Assembly (NCBI GenBank): GCA_030745815.1
Contig: JASLNX010000069.1
Location: forward strand, 1-8,059
Direction of reading: 5' to 3'
From: an archaeon
Lineage (GTDB): Archaea; Iainarchaeota; Iainarchaeia; Iainarchaeales; GCA-2688035
Length of the DNA stretch: 8,059 nucleotides
Positions 6,496 through 8,059 of this stretch are shown in pieces. Position numbers and translations under genes: made by a program. Numbering within the stretch: position 1 is the stretch's first letter; each line of letters opens with the position of its first letter. The notes beneath the pieces were generated by a model that was given only the letters and a program-made list of their open reading frames with translations, did no database searches and was not told the DNA's origin.

Positions 6496-7395
6496 ATGTT
6501 TCCTGATATGTTTGAGATATTTAACCAGGGCGAGCAAAAGGATGAACAAGACAGTGTTGATTCTTCTCCAAGCCCTATTACTTCCACAAACCGTTTTGTT
6601 CCCGGCCGGTTTTTTAGTGTAAGCATTGGCGGAAGCATCCTAATTGATGAAAAGCCAAATGTTACAAAGATTGCGAAATTTTCCGAGTCAATAAATAGAT
6701 TGTCTGCCGAAGGCTATAACTTTGCTTTGGTTGTTGGTGGAGGCAGGGCTTGTCGCAATTATCAGGCAGCTGCAAAGGCTTTGGGGGCAAACAACTACTT
6801 TTTGGACGAATTGGGAATAATGGTTACAAGAATTAACGCAACCCTTCTAACGCAATCTGTTGACAATGCTTACCCTCGTGTTCTAACAAATGTTTCTCAC
6901 GTAAAAAGAGCTCTTAATGCTGGAAGGATCCCAATTCTTGGAGGGCAAATCCCTGGCTTTACAACTGATGCGGTTGCTGCATTAATTGCGGAGCAAATGC
7001 AGGGGCAATTTATTAACCTTAGTAATGTTGACGGGGTTTACAGTAGTGATCCCAAAAAATCAAAGAATGCCAAATTTTATCCTGAACTAAGTTACGAGCG
7101 ACTTATTAGTATAATTCAGGTTGTTGAATCAAAGCCAGGACAAAACGTTGTGCTTGACTTACCTGCGTCTCTTATTCTAAAGAGAAGCAAGATTCCAGCG
7201 CTTTTTGTAAACGGAAATGATTTGGATAACTTTGAGGCGGCGGTTCGAGGCCAAGAATTTAGGGGAACAGTTGTAAACGATGAAATTTCCGAAGGCAAAG
7301 CCAAGACCACTGGCCGAATTGTTCCAAGAAAAAAACACGAGCTTGAAGAAGAGGAAGAATACAAGGATCCCGATCCGTCCGAAATAAAGTTTTGA
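6496..7395 (+). CDS. pyrH: UMP kinase, archaeal type, with N- and C-terminal extensions
   Basis: This amino-acid-kinase-fold enzyme phosphorylates UMP to UDP in pyrimidine nucleotide synthesis. Family motifs appear in order: SVSIGGSIL (41-49), VVGGGRACRNY (79-89), GFTTDAVAALIAE (154-166), NLSNVDGVYSSDPK (174-187) and FEAAVRGQEFRGTVV (246-260). The core spans about residues 39-262, which is the usual size of the whole archaeal enzyme (about 225). A 38-residue hydrophilic, acidic, Ser/Pro-rich N-terminal extension and a 37-residue C-terminal tail ending in a Glu/Asp-rich stretch (282-295) are additional. No ATG, GTG or TTG codon occurs in frame between Met5 and the core, and GGTG lies 5 nt before the ATG at 6496, so the N-terminal extension appears genuinely translated. 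The gene is divergent from aRF1 and convergent with dph2, so it is probably transcribed alone. Function is firm; the role of the tails is unknown. Confidence 0.94.
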   Translation: MFPDMFEIFNQGEQKDEQDSVDSSPSPITSTNRFVPGRFFSVSIGGSILIDEKPNVTKIAKFSESINRLSAEGYNFALVVGGGRACRNYQAAAKALGANNYFLDELGIMVTRINATLLTQSVDNAYPRVLTNVSHVKRALNAGRIPILGGQIPGFTTDAVAALIAEQMQGQFINLSNVDGVYSSDPKKSKNAKFYPELSYERLISIIQVVESKPGQNVVLDLPASLILKRSKIPALFVNGNDLDNFEAAVRGQEFRGTVVNDEISEGKAKTTGRIVPRKKHELEEEEEYKDPDPSEIKF

Positions 7396-7410
7396 ATTTA
7401 CAAAAATTCA
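7393..7410. terminator. Short hairpin spanning both convergent stop codons
   Basis: TGAATTT (7393-7399) pairs with AAATTCA (7404-7410) around the loop ACAA. The stem contains the UMP kinase TGA (7393-7395) and overlaps the dph2 TAA (7400-7398). AT-rich sequence follows on the plus side (TCTATTTTATAATT). It could act as a weak bidirectional terminator, but the stem is almost all A-T, so thermal stability is low. Confidence 0.35.
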
Positions 7411-8059
7411 TCTATTTTATAATTCTCAAGCTTTTTCTCTCCAAAAACCATTGAAAGTTCTGAAGGACTAAGAAGTGGCTGTTTGAAATAAGTTGAGTCA
7501 TCAAATGCAATTCGTGGACAGGCGGTTGAAACAAGAGCGTCAACTTTTACTCCAATAATGTACTCTGGCTTAACAAAGTCTGAGACGAAAATAAATGCTT
7601 CCCGGTCATGCTCTTCAATTTCCTTCTTCAACTTCAGCGCAAGCTTTCCCTTAAGCTGGCCCTTTTTTGAACTTAATAAAATCCCAAAGTTTTTTGCATC
7701 CATTGCCTTGGCAATTACTGCATACCGTTTTCTAAGGAAAAGATCTTTTTCATTTTCCAACTCGTTAACTTCCAAACTCATTGGGTTTGCGGTAAAAACC
7801 GACTTTTTTGAGTTGAACGAAATCCCAAGTGCGTGAAATAGGCCGTCTCCTAAGAAAACAACTGCTTCAACTTTTCCTTCAACACTTTTAACGCTTGAAT
7901 AGTTGCAGCCAAGAACTTGTCCAGGGGAAACTCCTTTTCCTTCTCCAATAAAAACATTCAATCCTTTCTTCTTAAGCAGCCCTGCAAAAATCTTTAAGTG
8001 TTCAAGATATTGAACAGTACTGCACAAAGTAACCTTTTTTCCCGTTCCAACCTTTTTTG
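7398..8059 (-). CDS. dph2: 2-(3-amino-3-carboxypropyl)histidine synthase (diphthamide synthesis) Dph2, 5' truncated by window edge
   Basis: Archaeal Dph2 is an unusual radical-SAM-type [4Fe-4S] enzyme that transfers the aminocarboxypropyl group of S-adenosylmethionine to a histidine of elongation factor 2, the first step of diphthamide synthesis. The frame stays open to the right edge, and the codons upstream of the TTG at 8027 read KKVGTGKKVT before LCSTVQYLEHL, matching the family's TVQ segment, so the true start lies outside. About 219 residues are present. Two of the three cluster-binding Cys are visible, in GQVLGCNYSS and in VDALVSTACPRIAFDD, 129 residues apart; in the Pyrococcus horikoshii protein the corresponding pair (163 and 287) is 124 apart. 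The conserved GDGLFHALGI is also seen. The first Cys should lie in the missing N-terminal third. Two bases separate its stop from that of the UMP kinase gene. Confidence 0.92.
   Translation of the reverse strand, partial: KKVGTGKKVTLCSTVQYLEHLKIFAGLLKKKGLNVFIGEGKGVSPGQVLGCNYSSVKSVEGKVEAVVFLGDGLFHALGISFNSKKSVFTANPMSLEVNELENEKDLFLRKRYAVIAKAMDAKNFGILLSSKKGQLKGKLALKLKKEIEEHDREAFIFVSDFVKPEYIIGVKVDALVSTACPRIAFDDSTYFKQPLLSPSELSMVFGEKKLENYKIDEFL

Noticed and set aside
8025..8027. TTG at 8027 as the start of dph2
   Set aside because: The frame continues to the window edge with KKVGTGKKVT leading into the conserved TVQ segment, and the N-terminal third with the first cluster Cys would be missing.
1..8059. 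CRISPR array, mobile element, tRNA/rRNA gene, or defence or toxin-antitoxin cassette
   Set aside because: No regularly spaced repeats, transposase or integrase motifs, tRNA-like cloverleaf or toxin-antitoxin pair was found by reading both strands; nearly all of the window is occupied by recognisable genes.

Overview
This window is chromosomal DNA of an archaeon. Supporting genes are an archaeal/eukaryotic-type release factor aRF1 with NIKS and GGQ motifs, an archaeal-type UMP kinase, a diphthamide synthesis protein Dph2, a DPAGT1/AglH-like glycosyltransferase, and a surface protein whose C-terminus resembles methanococcal S-layer proteins. Promoters look archaeal (AT-rich TATA boxes) and several genes have Shine-Dalgarno-like GGTG sequences. 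Very tight packing, overlapping genes and AT-rich composition would suit a small-genome lineage such as a DPANN archaeon, but that placement is a guess and no taxonomic marker in the window settles it.

Layout, left to right. Positions 2-1207 (+) hold the 3' part of a large S-layer-type glycoprotein gene, rich in N-glycosylation sequons and followed by a hairpin plus T-tract terminator nested in a larger inverted repeat. After a 157-bp gap, the largest in the window, comes a two-gene plus-strand unit: an unrecognised membrane-anchored exported protein (1365-1982) and a flippase-like/LPG-synthase-type multipass membrane protein (1988-2980). The latter overlaps, tail to tail by 24 bp, the last gene of a minus-strand operon read from about 6430 down to 2957: aRF1, then TruD, then an AglH/DPAGT1-like transferase, with junctions of 5 nt and a 1-nt stop-start overlap. 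A short divergent promoter region (6429-6495) with two interlocked TATA-like boxes and two 10-bp palindromes separates this operon from a plus-strand UMP kinase gene (6496-7395). That gene converges with a 5'-truncated dph2 (7398 to the window edge), with two bases between the stop codons.

Two themes emerge. One is translation: aRF1 ends translation, TruD pseudouridylates tRNA, and Dph2 starts diphthamide synthesis on elongation factor 2. The other is the cell surface: the sequon-rich S-layer protein, the exported protein, the flippase-like protein and the enzyme type that makes the first lipid-linked GlcNAc. No mobile element, CRISPR array, tRNA or rRNA gene, defence cassette or clearly new multi-gene system was seen. 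The more unusual points are the unrecognised exported protein paired with a flippase-like gene, the tail-to-tail gene overlap, the interlocked divergent promoters and the N- and C-terminal extensions of the UMP kinase.
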